Of a stretch of DNA of 64,000 nt, positions 1 through 8,440 are shown one piece after another (within the stretch, counting starts at the first letter, position 1; the number at the start of each line of letters is the position of its first letter). A program made the translations under genes and the position numbers. This stretch comes from Lederbergia citrisecunda. GTDB lineage: Bacteria > Bacillota > Bacilli > Bacillales > Bacillaceae_C. The DNA is taken from NCBI RefSeq assembly GCF_018343695.1, contig NZ_JAGYPJ010000001.1, forward strand, positions 1,882,223 to 1,946,222, in the 5' to 3' direction. The notes below the pieces were generated by a model. It made no database searches and was not told the origin of the DNA. It saw only the letters and a program-made list of their open reading frames with translations.

Positions 1-241
1 CGGTAAAGAACATATTAAAATGTTTCCAACCCGCCCAAGGACTTTCCGCAATCCCCTTGAATATGTTGTAATCCTTAAACGCCATGATGATTCCGTACAT
101 CGGAATATAACTAAAGATAAAGACGAATATAATGGCAGGAATTACCATCAATTGGAGTTCCCACTGACTCATAAGTCTAAAGAAGACTGATTTCTTCTTT
201 GGAACGATTACGACATTTTTATTTGCAACTGCTTTTTCCAT
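1..241 (-). CDS. ABC transporter permease, LplB/YtmP-type sugar permease (N-terminal part, cut by window edge)
   Basis: The first 80 residues of a membrane protein read leftwards off the window. After a short basic cytosolic tail comes a hydrophobic segment (about residues 35-55) followed by an IPMYGIIMAFKDYN-type motif. That motif is typical of LplB-like permeases of carbohydrate ABC importers, which pair with a YtcP-like permease and an LplA-like lipoprotein. I chose the ATG at 241-239, preceded by a G-rich ribosome site. The gene lies at the edge of a galactonate-type catabolic island, so it probably imports the sugar acid or a glycoside that feeds it. That substrate is inferred from context only. 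The conserved EAA loop is outside the window. Confidence 0.8.
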   Translation of the reverse strand, partial: MEKAVANKNVVIVPKKKSVFFRLMSQWELQLMVIPAIIFVFIFSYIPMYGIIMAFKDYNIFKGIAESPWAGWKHFNMFFT

Positions 242-458
242 ATGCCCCCCCATTTACTCTTTCGCATGTATTAAAATTTTTCTGAAAATGGCCAGCACAC
301 AAATATTTAAAAATCAGTTTTTTAGGAATATTTCACTTTTCCTTAACCATTTCTAAAAAATCATCCAAATCATTCAAGCTGCACCAATTTCTCCCTTATT
401 AAGCGTTATCAAAAATATTTTTATATTCAGGAGAGAGAAGTCTCTCTCCTGAAACACT

Positions 459-1226
459 TTATTTAGCTAGATAAGGCAACTTTTCTTTTAAATAGTTAAT
501 GCTAATTTCTATACTTTCAAAAGGTGTTTTACGGCTTACGTCTTGTTCAACTACATACCATTGTACATTTGCTTCGTCACCAATATTTAATACCGCCTCA
601 ATATCGACGCCACCTGTACCTAGTTCAGCAAAGAACTTTTCATCATCTGTCGTCATATCTTTTAAATGAACTAATGGTGTTCTATTTTGATATTTTTTAA
701 TCCACTCAACTGGATTTTCTCCAGCTTTCGTTAACCAATAAATATCAAATTCTGTTTCCAAATTTTCAGAACTTACATCATCAAAAATGCTTTCGAGTGC
801 TGTTCTACCATCTGATAAACGATCAAGTTCAAAATCGTGGTTATGGTAGCAAAGTGTGATGCCTTCCTTGCGACATTCTTCACCTGCTTTTTCTAAAAAC
901 GGAATAAGTTCTTTATAGTCTTGTTCACTTCTTTGATCTGGCATTAAATAAGGACAAACTATAAAGTTACTGCCTAATATTTTTTGTTCTTCGATAACTT
1001 TTGCTAGATTGCTTTTTAAATCATCTAATCCTACGTGACTTGAAGCTGCTTTAAGTCCATACTCATCAAGTAGGGCTCTTACTTCTTTCACATCTAGGCC
1101 GCCGTACCCAGCAAATTCAACACCATCAAATCCTAGATCTGCAACTTTTTTCAGTGTACCAGCAAAATCTTGAGCACTTTCATCACGCAATGTGTACATT
1201 TGAACTGCTACTGGAATCGTTCTCAT
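459..1226 (-). CDS. Sugar phosphate isomerase/epimerase (xylose-isomerase-like TIM barrel)
   Basis: A 255-residue protein of the AP-endonuclease-2/xylose-isomerase-like TIM-barrel family. An N-terminal strand with VQMYTLRDE is followed by GFDGVEFAGYGG, a CYHNHDFE segment near residue 128 (metal-site His and Glu) and a late HLKDM motif, as in IolE/IolI/YcjR-type enzymes. Family members isomerise or epimerise sugars and keto-inositols using a divalent metal. The exact substrate cannot be read from the sequence. It is transcribed with the ABC permease and divergently from the LacI-type regulator, so it probably belongs to the same regulon. The start ATG follows a good GGAGAGGT site. Length is normal for the family. 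Confidence 0.8.
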   Translation of the reverse strand: MRTIPVAVQMYTLRDESAQDFAGTLKKVADLGFDGVEFAGYGGLDVKEVRALLDEYGLKAASSHVGLDDLKSNLAKVIEEQKILGSNFIVCPYLMPDQRSEQDYKELIPFLEKAGEECRKEGITLCYHNHDFELDRLSDGRTALESIFDDVSSENLETEFDIYWLTKAGENPVEWIKKYQNRTPLVHLKDMTTDDEKFFAELGTGGVDIEAVLNIGDEANVQWYVVEQDVSRKTPFESIEISINYLKEKLPYLAK

Positions 1227-1395
1227 AATAACCTCTCCATTTCTACTTTTTGTGAAAATGCAGCCTTTCCATTTAATGAAGGAAGGGTAGAGTTGATTAA
1301 CAAAGAAGAAGATTTACTATCTTAAAATATTTATAGATGCATAACATCTCCTTCTATATGTAGATCTGTAACAAAGCTTGTTGAAAATTTTTCCT

Positions 1396-1445
1396 GTTAA
1401 CCGTTTACAAAATTTAATAGTTTAACGGGAGTTAATCGTTTCAAC
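1396..1445. promoter_or_regulatory. Two candidate LacI-family operators
   Basis: GTTAACCGTTTACA (1396-1409) and GTTAATCGTTTCAAC (1431-1445) share a GTTAAYCGTTT core with central CG, the usual form of LacI/GalR operators. The reverse complement of the site at 1573-1586 has the same core. They lie between the divergent isomerase and regulator genes, so a repressor bound here could control both directions. This is from motif similarity alone. Confidence 0.45.
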
Positions 1446-1572
1446 TGATGTAATTGTATATCAACTTTTTTAATCTTTCAATACATTTTTACATTTTATG
1501 ATCTTTTTTGTCAAATCTCGCATATAATATGTATTATGATTACATAGATTTCCTATTTCGTAATATTTTTTT

Positions 1573-1610
1573 CTTAAACGATTAACTTATTTCTGTTATT
1601 ATAGTAAAAT
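1573..1610 (+). promoter_or_regulatory. Promoter of the LacI-type regulator with overlapping operator
   Basis: A -35-like TTAACT (1582-1587) and -10-like TAAAAT (1605-1610) are separated by 17 bases. The operator-like CTTAAACGATTAAC (1573-1586) covers the -35 box. This layout suggests negative autoregulation of the regulator gene that starts about 50 bases downstream. Confidence 0.4.
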
Positions 1611-1659
1611 AGCAAAAGATATGAAAGCGATATCATTACAACTATTGGGAGGTGGAGAC

Positions 1660-2646
1660 ATGGTAAGTATGAAAGATATTGCGAAAAGAGCTGGTGTCTC
1701 TATTGCAACTGTTTCTTATGCATTGAATGGAAGCTCAAAAATTCCAGAGGCGACTCGAAAAAAGATAAAAGATATTGCAAATGAGATGTATTACGTTCCG
1801 AATGCAATGGCACGTTCATTAAAAAAGCAGGAAACAAAAATAATTGGTATATTTTTCATTCTTGATTACAGTGGTAGTTTTTTCGGACCGATTTTGCAAG
1901 GTATTTATGAATCACTTGCCGATACGGGATATGAAGTGATTGTTTGTTATGGAGAAAACTCACATCGATTTTTACCCGAACAAGTTATTGATGGCGCCAT
2001 TATACTGGATGCAGGATTTTCTACTGAAGAATTGACAAGGTATGCTGATCATGGGCATAAAATGGTCGTCTTAGATAGAGAGATTAATCACCCGAATATT
2101 AATCAGATTTTACTTGATAATAGAGGTGGATCCAAAATAGCTATTGACTATTTACTTGAAAAAGGTCATAGAAAGCTTTACATCGTAAAAGGCCATGCTG
2201 ATGCCTATGATGCTAATGAACGACTTCTTGCTGTAAGAGAGACGGTACAGCAATATAAAAATATTGAATACTATGAGATTGAGGGTTCTTTTGATAAACA
2301 ATCAGGGGAACTAGCTGCGGAAAAAATCGTCAAAGAATACAGTGAACCAGCTGCTATTTTTTGTTTAAATGATAATATGGCCATCGGGATGTATGATTAC
2401 ATCTCAAATACACATTATCGTATTGGTGAACATTTCCACATAATAGGATTCGATCATACTGAGCTTTCTCAATACGTTACACCGAAACTAGCTACTATCG
2501 ATTATTCGAAACGACAATGGGGTACTATTGCTGCTAAAAATTTATTAAAATTACTAGATAACAAACAAGTTTCAAATGAAATGATACAAGTTTCGCTCGT
2601 CGAAGGGGAATCTGTAAAAAACGTAAATAATGAAATATTAGACTAA
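1660..2646 (+). CDS. LacI/GalR-family transcriptional regulator
   Basis: A 328-residue regulator. An N-terminal helix-turn-helix (MKDIAKRAGVSIATVSYALNG) and hinge helix (ARSLKKQ) are followed by a periplasmic-binding-protein-like effector domain ending in the usual IGFDHTELSQYVTPKLATI stretch. I chose the ATG at 1660 because GGGAGGTG lies six bases upstream; the in-frame ATG at 1621 has no ribosome site. Three similar operator-like palindromes lie upstream, one over its own promoter. It is convergent with the dgo operon and divergent from the isomerase, so it probably represses the sugar-acid genes on both sides. The effector is probably a pathway sugar or sugar acid, which is an inference. 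Confidence 0.85.
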   Translation: MVSMKDIAKRAGVSIATVSYALNGSSKIPEATRKKIKDIANEMYYVPNAMARSLKKQETKIIGIFFILDYSGSFFGPILQGIYESLADTGYEVIVCYGENSHRFLPEQVIDGAIILDAGFSTEELTRYADHGHKMVVLDREINHPNINQILLDNRGGSKIAIDYLLEKGHRKLYIVKGHADAYDANERLLAVRETVQQYKNIEYYEIEGSFDKQSGELAAEKIVKEYSEPAAIFCLNDNMAIGMYDYISNTHYRIGEHFHIIGFDHTELSQYVTPKLATIDYSKRQWGTIAAKNLLKLLDNKQVSNEMIQVSLVEGESVKNVNNEILD

Positions 2647-2649
2647 AAA

Positions 2650-2684
2650 GATGGACAGGGTGACGTGTATTGACCTTGTCCATC
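2650..2684. terminator. Terminator between the convergent regulator and aldolase genes
   Basis: The inverted repeat GATGGACAGGG / CCTTGTCCATC has a 13-base loop, just after the regulator stop and before the aldolase stop. A-rich sequence on the left makes it usable in the leftward direction; on the right no strong T run is present. Confidence 0.55.
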
Positions 2685-2692
2685 ATACTCCA

Positions 2693-3343
2693 TTACTCTT
2701 CCATTTTGGCTAATTCTATATATTGTTTTGCCAGTTCGGTCAATCCTCTAAAATTTCTACTATCAATCATAGTCTTATTCACAATATTACTTCCTATCCC
2801 TACCCCTATTACTCCAAGTTTGAAATAGTCTTGAATATTGTATAGGTTTACTCCTCCAGTCGCGATTATTTTTACGTTAGATAAAGGTGCTCTAATTTCT
2901 TTTAAATAATTCAATCCAAGTGAACCCATTGGAAATAACTTAACTGCATTTGCTCCTGCCTTTATTGCCTTCATAATTTCTGTTGGCGTCACTACTCCAG
3001 GGAAAATTTCAATTCCTTGTTTGCATGCCAAATCAACTACATCCTCATCGAGATTTGGTGTCACGATATATTGAGCTCCAGCCTGAATCGCCTCGAATGC
3101 CATTTCCGTATCCAATACGGTTCCCGCTCCAATACAAACATCATCATGTTTAAAATATTCACGCCACTCGCTAATAATCTCAGTTGCGCCTTCTGTATTC
3201 ATTGTCACTTCTATAAAACGGATGCCGCCTGCAACCAATGCTTCAGCAACAGGAATACAGTCCTTTTGTTTAATTCCTCTAACAATGACAATTATTTTCT
3301 CTTTTTCTATCCTTTTTATTAGATCACTCTCATACTTTACCAT
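2693..3343 (-). CDS. dgoA: 2-dehydro-3-deoxy-phosphogluconate/6-phosphogalactonate aldolase
   Basis: A class I aldolase of 216 residues from the KDPG/KHG family. It cleaves a 2-keto-3-deoxy-6-phospho sugar acid into pyruvate and glyceraldehyde 3-phosphate. IEVTMNT (substrate-site Glu), the GAGTVLD motif, a TPN phosphate-site segment and the Schiff-base lysine in AVKLFPM are all present, with a late ATGGV phosphate loop. The start overlaps the end of the dehydratase gene by seven bases, so the two are translationally coupled. Next to a galactonate dehydratase the substrate is most likely KDPGal, but KDPG cannot be excluded because the family is often dual-specific. The symbol is given from context. 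Confidence 0.85.
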   Translation of the reverse strand: MVKYESDLIKRIEKEKIIVIVRGIKQKDCIPVAEALVAGGIRFIEVTMNTEGATEIISEWREYFKHDDVCIGAGTVLDTEMAFEAIQAGAQYIVTPNLDEDVVDLACKQGIEIFPGVVTPTEIMKAIKAGANAVKLFPMGSLGLNYLKEIRAPLSNVKIIATGGVNLYNIQDYFKLGVIGVGIGSNIVNKTMIDSRNFRGLTELAKQYIELAKMEE

Positions 3344-4485
3344 TCTGCTACACTTCCATCACGATGACGCCAAACAGGATTTTTCCAATCGTGTCCAATT
3401 TCAGCCATCTTACGGACATATTCTTCATCCACTTCAATTCCCAGACCTGGACCTTGCGGAATAGCAACATGCCCTTCATTATACGAAAATACAGCTGGAT
3501 CTTTTATATAATCAAGCAAGTCATTTCCCTTATTGTAATGAATGCCTAAACTTTGTTCTTGAATAAAGGCATTATGTGCGGTTGCATCAACTTGCAAACA
3601 TGCAGCTAATGCAATCGGACCAAGAGGACAATGAGGTGCGACTGCCACATCATATGCTTCTGCCATTGAAAAGATTTTCTTGCATTCTGTAATTCCTCCT
3701 GCGTGCGAAAGATCCGGCTGAATAATATCTACATATCCATCATGTAATAAATGTTTGAAATCCCAACGTGAAAACATTCTTTCACCTGTAGCAATTGGAA
3801 TATTCGTTGAACTTGCAATTTCTTTTAGTGCTTCATTGTTTTCAGGGAGGACAGGCTCTTCAATAAACATCGGACGAAAAGGCTCCAATTCCTTCGCCAA
3901 TATTTTTGCCATCGGTTTATGTACACGACCATGAAAATCAATTCCAATTCCTAAATAGTCACCTGCAGCATCACGGACAGCTGCAATTCTCTCGACGGCT
4001 TCGTCAATCTTTTTATAGGAATCAATATATTGCAACTCCTCTGTCCCATTCATTTTCACAGCAGTAAAACCATTTTCTACTGCTGCTTTAGCTGCTAAAC
4101 CGACATCAACTGGCCTGTCCCCTCCTATCCACGAATAAACGCGAATCGATTCGCGACAAGCCCCTCCTAATAATTGATATACTGGGGTTTGCAAAAACTT
4201 TCCCTTTATATCCCAGAGTGCCTGGTCAATTCCGGAAATTGCACTCATGATAATTGGTCCACCGCGGTAAAATCCGGATCTGTACATGACGTTCCAATGA
4301 TCTTCAATGCGTAAAGGATCCTTCCCAATCAAATAACTCATTAATTCTTCAACACACGTTTTAACCGTTGCCGCTCTTCCCTCAACAATCGGTTCCCCCC
4401 ACCCAACAATTCCTTCATCTGTTTCCACTTTCAAAAAAAGCCATCTAGGGGGAACTTGAAATAGTTCAAAACTAGTAATCTTCAT
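3337..4485 (-). CDS. dgoD: D-galactonate dehydratase (enolase superfamily)
   Basis: A 382-residue mandelate-racemase/enolase-superfamily enzyme that dehydrates D-galactonate to 2-dehydro-3-deoxy-D-galactonate. I recognise close similarity to DgoD along its length: [12 protein letters not shown] at the N-terminus, [21 protein letters not shown], the metal-ligand region IDFHGR followed by FIEEPV and GERMFSR, the catalytic-His region [15 protein letters not shown], and the C-terminal [11 protein letters not shown]. No key segment is missing. The ATG follows AAAAGGTGGAA. It lies between the PhyH-type gene and the aldolase in one leftward operon. A hairpin in the preceding intergenic space could dampen transcription into it. 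Confidence 0.92.
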   Translation of the reverse strand: MKITSFELFQVPPRWLFLKVETDEGIVGWGEPIVEGRAATVKTCVEELMSYLIGKDPLRIEDHWNVMYRSGFYRGGPIIMSAISGIDQALWDIKGKFLQTPVYQLLGGACRESIRVYSWIGGDRPVDVGLAAKAAVENGFTAVKMNGTEELQYIDSYKKIDEAVERIAAVRDAAGDYLGIGIDFHGRVHKPMAKILAKELEPFRPMFIEEPVLPENNEALKEIASSTNIPIATGERMFSRWDFKHLLHDGYVDIIQPDLSHAGGITECKKIFSMAEAYDVAVAPHCPLGPIALAACLQVDATAHNAFIQEQSLGIHYNKGNDLLDYIKDPAVFSYNEGHVAIPQGPGLGIEVDEEYVRKMAEIGHDWKNPVWRHRDGSVAEW

Positions 4486-4519
4486 ATTATTTCCACCTTT
4501 TCCATCTCAAAGTGTAAAA

Positions 4520-4551
4520 GAAGAGATGATGGTCAACGCCACTATCTCTTC
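4520..4551 (-). terminator. Intercistronic hairpin upstream of dgoD
   Basis: On the minus strand GAAGAGAT pairs with ATCTCTTC around a mismatched interior and is followed by TTTTACAC. It resembles a weak intrinsic terminator or an RNA-stabilising hairpin between the dioxygenase and dehydratase genes. Function is inferred from shape only. Confidence 0.35.
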
Positions 4552-4573
4552 CTCTTTAGCTATTACTTAACTA

Positions 4574-5353
4574 TTAATCAACCGCCACTTTTTCTTCCTT
4601 TGTAAATTGCTGCATATTTTCCCTATAATGCATCCAAATATCTGTCATTGGTGCTTTCCAATCTTTTCTCACATCTACATGATTAATTCGGAAAAATGTA
4701 GCATAACGAATATTCGGTGAAATATTAGGGCCTATACCATGGGCTAGTTGGTAATGGCAAAAAATGATATCACCAGCTTTTCCCTTTATTTGAATTGGTT
4801 CGGGCATATCTATAGGCGGCATACCTTCCAATAATGCCTCTGGGCCATGTTCTCTAAAATATTGTTCATATTGAAGGTGAGTCCCAGGCCATACTGTAAA
4901 ATTACCTGCGTCCTCCTCTGGTAAATCGCTTAATAAGATCCCGACTAATGCGGTAAAATTCTGAATTGTACCTTCGGGAACCCCGTTGTTAGGTGAGTAC
5001 ATTCCATCAATATGTGGGCTAGCTGGAGGTATAGGGTCCTCCATTCTTGGAAAACGCAATGCAATCTGAGCTCCTGTAATAGGATACGTCTTATCTAAGT
5101 CAATGACTGAATTAACAAGATCAAATACCGGTGTTTTATTAAAAAGATCCGAGATGACAGAAGTATATTGAATCTCAGGACAATACGATTGGGAACGTAG
5201 AATTGGCAGCTTTTCCTTGTTCATACCTTCTTCACCAAGTGAATGGTTGATGGCTTTTTTCACTTCATCCAACATAACTTGCGGGATAACTCCTGGAATC
5301 ACTACAAAACCATTATCATACAACTCTTTCCTTTGATTAAAACTTAACTCCAT
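4574..5353 (-). CDS. Phytanoyl-CoA dioxygenase (PhyH) family protein
   Basis: A 259-residue member of the PhyH branch of Fe(II)/2-oxoglutarate dioxygenases. The cupin core shows an HIDGMYSP segment near residue 135 (HxD metal pair) and a late CHYQLAHG segment supplying the distal metal His. Members hydroxylate small molecules in the cytoplasm. The substrate here is unknown; its place between a ROK kinase and galactonate dehydratase suggests it acts on a sugar derivative or substituent. I chose the ATG at 5353, which follows GGGGTGA, rather than the longer reading from 5413, which lacks a ribosome site. PhyH genes are not part of the classic dgo pathway, so this is an unusual neighbour. Confidence 0.75.
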   Translation of the reverse strand: MELSFNQRKELYDNGFVVIPGVIPQVMLDEVKKAINHSLGEEGMNKEKLPILRSQSYCPEIQYTSVISDLFNKTPVFDLVNSVIDLDKTYPITGAQIALRFPRMEDPIPPASPHIDGMYSPNNGVPEGTIQNFTALVGILLSDLPEEDAGNFTVWPGTHLQYEQYFREHGPEALLEGMPPIDMPEPIQIKGKAGDIIFCHYQLAHGIGPNISPNIRYATFFRINHVDVRKDWKAPMTDIWMHYRENMQQFTKEEKVAVD

Positions 5354-5459
5354 TTCTTCACCCCTCTTTAATGTTTGCGCTTTCATTATAGTACAAGCTG
5401 AATAGCACCGCAATAAAATTCACTCAATTCAAAAAAGTAAAACGGTGCTAGTTCTCTTT

Positions 5460-6431
5460 TTAATTGTTATTTTGTTCGAATTCTGCTACCGCTAAATGGG
5501 CAGAACCTATAAGTCCCGCAGAGTCTCCAAGACTACCAATCACTAATTTTGGCAGCTCACTATTATCATAATGTTGTACAAATATATCTTGAATAGGCTC
5601 TAAAATAAACTTACCCGCTGAAGCTGCTCCGCCTCCAATGATTATGGCTTCAGGATTCAATAAAAACGTAGCGGTTAAAAGTTTCTCAGCCAATGTCTTA
5701 CCAACATAATCAAATATCCCTAATGCCACTTGATCATTTTGTAAACAAGCCAAATATACATCTTTTGAAGTAATCGTACCATCGTTAGACTTTAAAATGG
5801 TTTGATCTCCAGATTGAATGGCTTCTTGTGCCAATCTACTAATTCCACTAGCAGAAGCAATTGTTTCTAGACATCCAATTTTACCACAGTTACATAGATA
5901 ATTTGCTCCAGGTACTGGATCATGTCCTAATTCTCCTGCATAATAGTCTGATCCTGTTACCATTTGGCCATTTATCATGACTGCTGCTGCCATTCCTGTC
6001 CCTAACGTTATACAGATCAAATTATCGGCACCTTTGCCACTCCCTGCCAACGCTTCTCCCCTTGCATAGTTTCGGACATCGTTATCAATAAAAACCGGTA
6101 CACCTAATCTTTTTTCCATTTCGGATGCAAATGGGACCTCTTCGTAACCTAAATTTACTGCCCTAATGACGATACCTTTGTTCGGGTTAACTTTACCAGG
6201 AACGCCTATTCCTACACATTTTATTTTATTTTTATAGTCATTTTTTTCAGCAAGTGCGCTTACTTCTACTTCAATTAAATCGAAAAATTCTTCCGGATTA
6301 CTCGTTTTTTTAGGAAAATAGGGCTTCAACGTAGGAATGCTTACTTTATCTAGCAATTCTAATTCATGATTAAAGATTCCAATAACCGTATTCGTTCCCC
6401 CAATATCAATCCCAATAACTCCCTTTTCCAT
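5460..6431 (-). CDS. ROK-family sugar (acid) kinase, candidate 2-dehydro-3-deoxygalactonate kinase
   Basis: A 323-residue ROK kinase. The N-terminal ATP phosphate loop GIDIGGTNT is followed by GVGIPGKV-like and VPVFIDNDVRNYARGE segments with the catalytic Asp. The zinc-type motif CNCGKIGCLE lies near residue 178, and a late IIIGGGA adenosine motif is present. ROK kinases phosphorylate glucose, fructose, N-acetylated sugars and related compounds. The operon has a galactonate dehydratase and a phospho-aldolase but no DgoK-type kinase, so this protein is the best candidate for making KDPGal. Glucokinase is the alternative. It is the first gene of the operon; the ATG follows GAAGAGGAG. Confidence 0.8.
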   Translation of the reverse strand: MEKGVIGIDIGGTNTVIGIFNHELELLDKVSIPTLKPYFPKKTSNPEEFFDLIEVEVSALAEKNDYKNKIKCVGIGVPGKVNPNKGIVIRAVNLGYEEVPFASEMEKRLGVPVFIDNDVRNYARGEALAGSGKGADNLICITLGTGMAAAVMINGQMVTGSDYYAGELGHDPVPGANYLCNCGKIGCLETIASASGISRLAQEAIQSGDQTILKSNDGTITSKDVYLACLQNDQVALGIFDYVGKTLAEKLLTATFLLNPEAIIIGGGAASAGKFILEPIQDIFVQHYDNSELPKLVIGSLGDSAGLIGSAHLAVAEFEQNNN

Positions 6432-6559
6432 ACCATCGCTCCTCTTCAGAATAAATTTCTTATTAAGATGGATTTTATCATGGTACCTATTAATCGAGCA
6501 ATTTTACTCTTAACTTGTCCATGATTATTTTATTAATTTCCCCTTCATGATTCGATTTG

Positions 6560-6568
6560 CATAATATA
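6560..6568 (+). promoter_or_regulatory. SigK-like -10 element before the first ligase gene
   Basis: CATAATATA fits the SigK -10 consensus CATAnnnTA exactly and lies about 34 bases before the chosen start. The -35 region shows no AC core at the usual spacing, so the call is weak. It also argues against translation from the TTG at 6557, which would precede this element. Confidence 0.35.
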
Positions 6569-6601
6569 AAAAAAGGGATTTACAAAAGGAATGAAGAACA
6601 A

Positions 6602-7807
6602 TTGGAAACAATCATTTTTATAGGTTGTAATAATACTGGATCGAGTATGGAAGCGTTAATGATAGCAAAAGAAATGGACTACTTTATTGTACTATTTACA
6701 AACAGAATAATTCCTTGCCTCCCCAATGTTGATAAATTAATTCATATGAAAAATATATTTAATGAAGAGATGGTACTATATGAAGTAAATTTATTAAAAG
6801 AACAAGGAAAGCAGATTCGAGCATGTTTAAGCTTTATTGATCCCTTTGTCTCGTATGCTGCTAAACTTTCAAATAAGCTTGGATTAATGAAATTATCAGT
6901 AGAATCTCTGTATCTAATGGAAAATAAAATAAGGGTACGAAATACGCTTCTTAATCATCCTACCTCTCTTCTCTATACGACCATAGATGGGAATAGTACA
7001 CTGGAGGAACTGCTAAAAAAATATCATCTCTCTCTTCCATTCATTCTTAAAAGCCCTACATCAAATGGATCCAGAGACGTTATTCTTGTTAATAATCCGG
7101 AATCATACATTAAAGGAATTCGTTTATTGCAAAACAAACATGCAGCCCCCATACTACTGGAGGAATATATTACAGGCCCTCAATACTTAATCGAATTGAT
7201 TATATTCAATAAACAACCATGCATCGTGGCGGTCATTGAACAAGAGGTTGTATATAATGGAGCTTTTATTGTTGTTGGGTACAATTATCCTGCTGAATTA
7301 ACAAAGAATGAGTACGAAAGCTTAACAGAGTCTATAGAGGGCATTGTAAATCTACTTGGAGTCACAAACAGTTCATGCCATTTAGAAATGAAAAAAATAC
7401 AAGGCAGCTGGAAACTAATAGAAATAAATCCAAGAATGTCTGGAGGACATATGAATCAAATCATTGAAGAAGGGACAGGAATTAATCTTATTAAAGAAAT
7501 TATTAAAATGAATATAGGAGAACAGCCATCTTTAATACCTTCTAGGACTGAATATGTATATGCACATTATTTAACCGTAAAGTCAAATGGCACCCTTCTT
7601 AAAGTAATAGGTAAAGACGATGCTTTTAAACATGACGGGGTAAAATTGATCGACATTAAAGCAAAAGAAGGAGATCTTGTAACAGTACCGTATTCTATGG
7701 GCAATCGATATGGATGTGTAATTGCTGTTGGAGAGTCAAGGCAAGTAGCAAAAACAAATGCGCTGAATGCTTTAAGTGAAATAAAGTTTTATTTAGAAGC
7801 CTTATGA
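6602..7807 (+). CDS. ATP-grasp protein, L-amino acid ligase-like (BacD/YwfE type)
   Basis: About 401 residues with the order of an L-amino acid ligase. There is an N-terminal Rossmann-like start (IIFIGCNNTGSS), an ATP-grasp fold with FILKSPTSNGSRDV near residue 147 and ILLEEYITGPQYLIE, and the metal motif EINPRMSGG near residue 274. A C-terminal segment (KSNGTLLKVIG to GCVIAVG) is typical of LAL C-terminal domains. Such enzymes join carboxylates to amines through an acyl phosphate. The start is uncertain: I prefer TTG at 6602, after AAAGGA, because the paralogue 7.5 kb away begins at the same residue and a TTG at 6557 has no ribosome site. It opens the amide-ligase cluster. Substrates are unknown. 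Confidence 0.75.
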   Translation: METIIFIGCNNTGSSMEALMIAKEMDYFIVLFTNRIIPCLPNVDKLIHMKNIFNEEMVLYEVNLLKEQGKQIRACLSFIDPFVSYAAKLSNKLGLMKLSVESLYLMENKIRVRNTLLNHPTSLLYTTIDGNSTLEELLKKYHLSLPFILKSPTSNGSRDVILVNNPESYIKGIRLLQNKHAAPILLEEYITGPQYLIELIIFNKQPCIVAVIEQEVVYNGAFIVVGYNYPAELTKNEYESLTESIEGIVNLLGVTNSSCHLEMKKIQGSWKLIEINPRMSGGHMNQIIEEGTGINLIKEIIKMNIGEQPSLIPSRTEYVYAHYLTVKSNGTLLKVIGKDDAFKHDGVKLIDIKAKEGDLVTVPYSMGNRYGCVIAVGESRQVAKTNALNALSEIKFYLEAL

Positions 7808-7821
7808 AAAATCCCCAATGA

Positions 7822-7852
7822 AAATGGGTGTTGTAACCAAGTCCATATTCTA
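7822..7852 (+). promoter_or_regulatory. Candidate SigK/GerE promoter of the CotY/Z-like gene
   Basis: CATATTCTA (7844-7852) matches the SigK -10 CATAnnnTA, and AAATGGGT (7822-7829), about 14 bases upstream, fits the GerE box RWWTRGGY. GerE-activated late mother-cell promoters have this kind of arrangement. The gene follows 72 bases downstream and encodes a spore-coat-type protein, which strengthens the call. No clear -35 AC core is present. Confidence 0.45.
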
Positions 7853-7924
7853 ATATTATTTACACCTTCCCACGCCCCGACAATACTATAGATAATAATA
7901 ATCAACGAAGGGGCTGACATCTAA

Positions 7925-8368
7925 ATGCCTAATAAACATAACAAAAAGCATACTATATGTCATGCACTAAATGAGTTAAAAACGATGCAGGACTTATTAA
8001 CAGAATCCTCATACAAATATTTAGGTAAAATGCTTTCAGATTTAGTAGGTGCAGATACAATCCCTTTCATTATGTATACAAATGATGGTTTATTCAATCG
8101 AATTGGACGGGAAACAACAACGAATGATGAAACGTTTGTAACTAATTATTTTCGCATTGAATCAATCAATAAAGAAAGTGGCAGAGCAACTATTTCTTTG
8201 CTTCGCCCATTCGATATCCATGGGAAAAATACACTTTCAATTGACGAGCTAATCGTATTGAAAAAAACATCCTCATCCATGAGCATTGATTTATCACATA
8301 TAAATGGAATCCAGCCATTAGACATAGATTATATGAAAAGAAAGAATATTATTGAACAAAAATGGTAA
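7925..8368 (+). CDS. CotY/CotZ-family spore coat-like protein, cysteine-depleted
   Basis: A 147-residue protein whose core aligns with CotY/CotZ and ExsY. GADTIPFIMYTNDGLF corresponds to the GDTVPF..FT segment, then YFRIESIN, the ATISLLRPFD block corresponding to CATLSLL..D, and the IDLSHINGIQPL block corresponding to EVDLDCFCAINCL. Family members form disulfide-linked crust or exosporium layers and carry many cysteines. This one has a single Cys, near residue 13, and lacks the others at the aligned positions. It should therefore not cross-link in the same way. Its location inside the ligase cluster and a GerE/SigK-like promoter support a spore-surface role. The terminator behind it is interrupted by an IS element. 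Confidence 0.7.
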   Translation: MPNKHNKKHTICHALNELKTMQDLLTESSYKYLGKMLSDLVGADTIPFIMYTNDGLFNRIGRETTTNDETFVTNYFRIESINKESGRATISLLRPFDIHGKNTLSIDELIVLKKTSSSMSIDLSHINGIQPLDIDYMKRKNIIEQKW

Positions 8369-8440
8369 ATCGACAAATTTCACTCTAGGCATACTGAACT
8401 GCCCCCTGTCAAGTAGACAGTGGAAATAATAAAAACTAAT

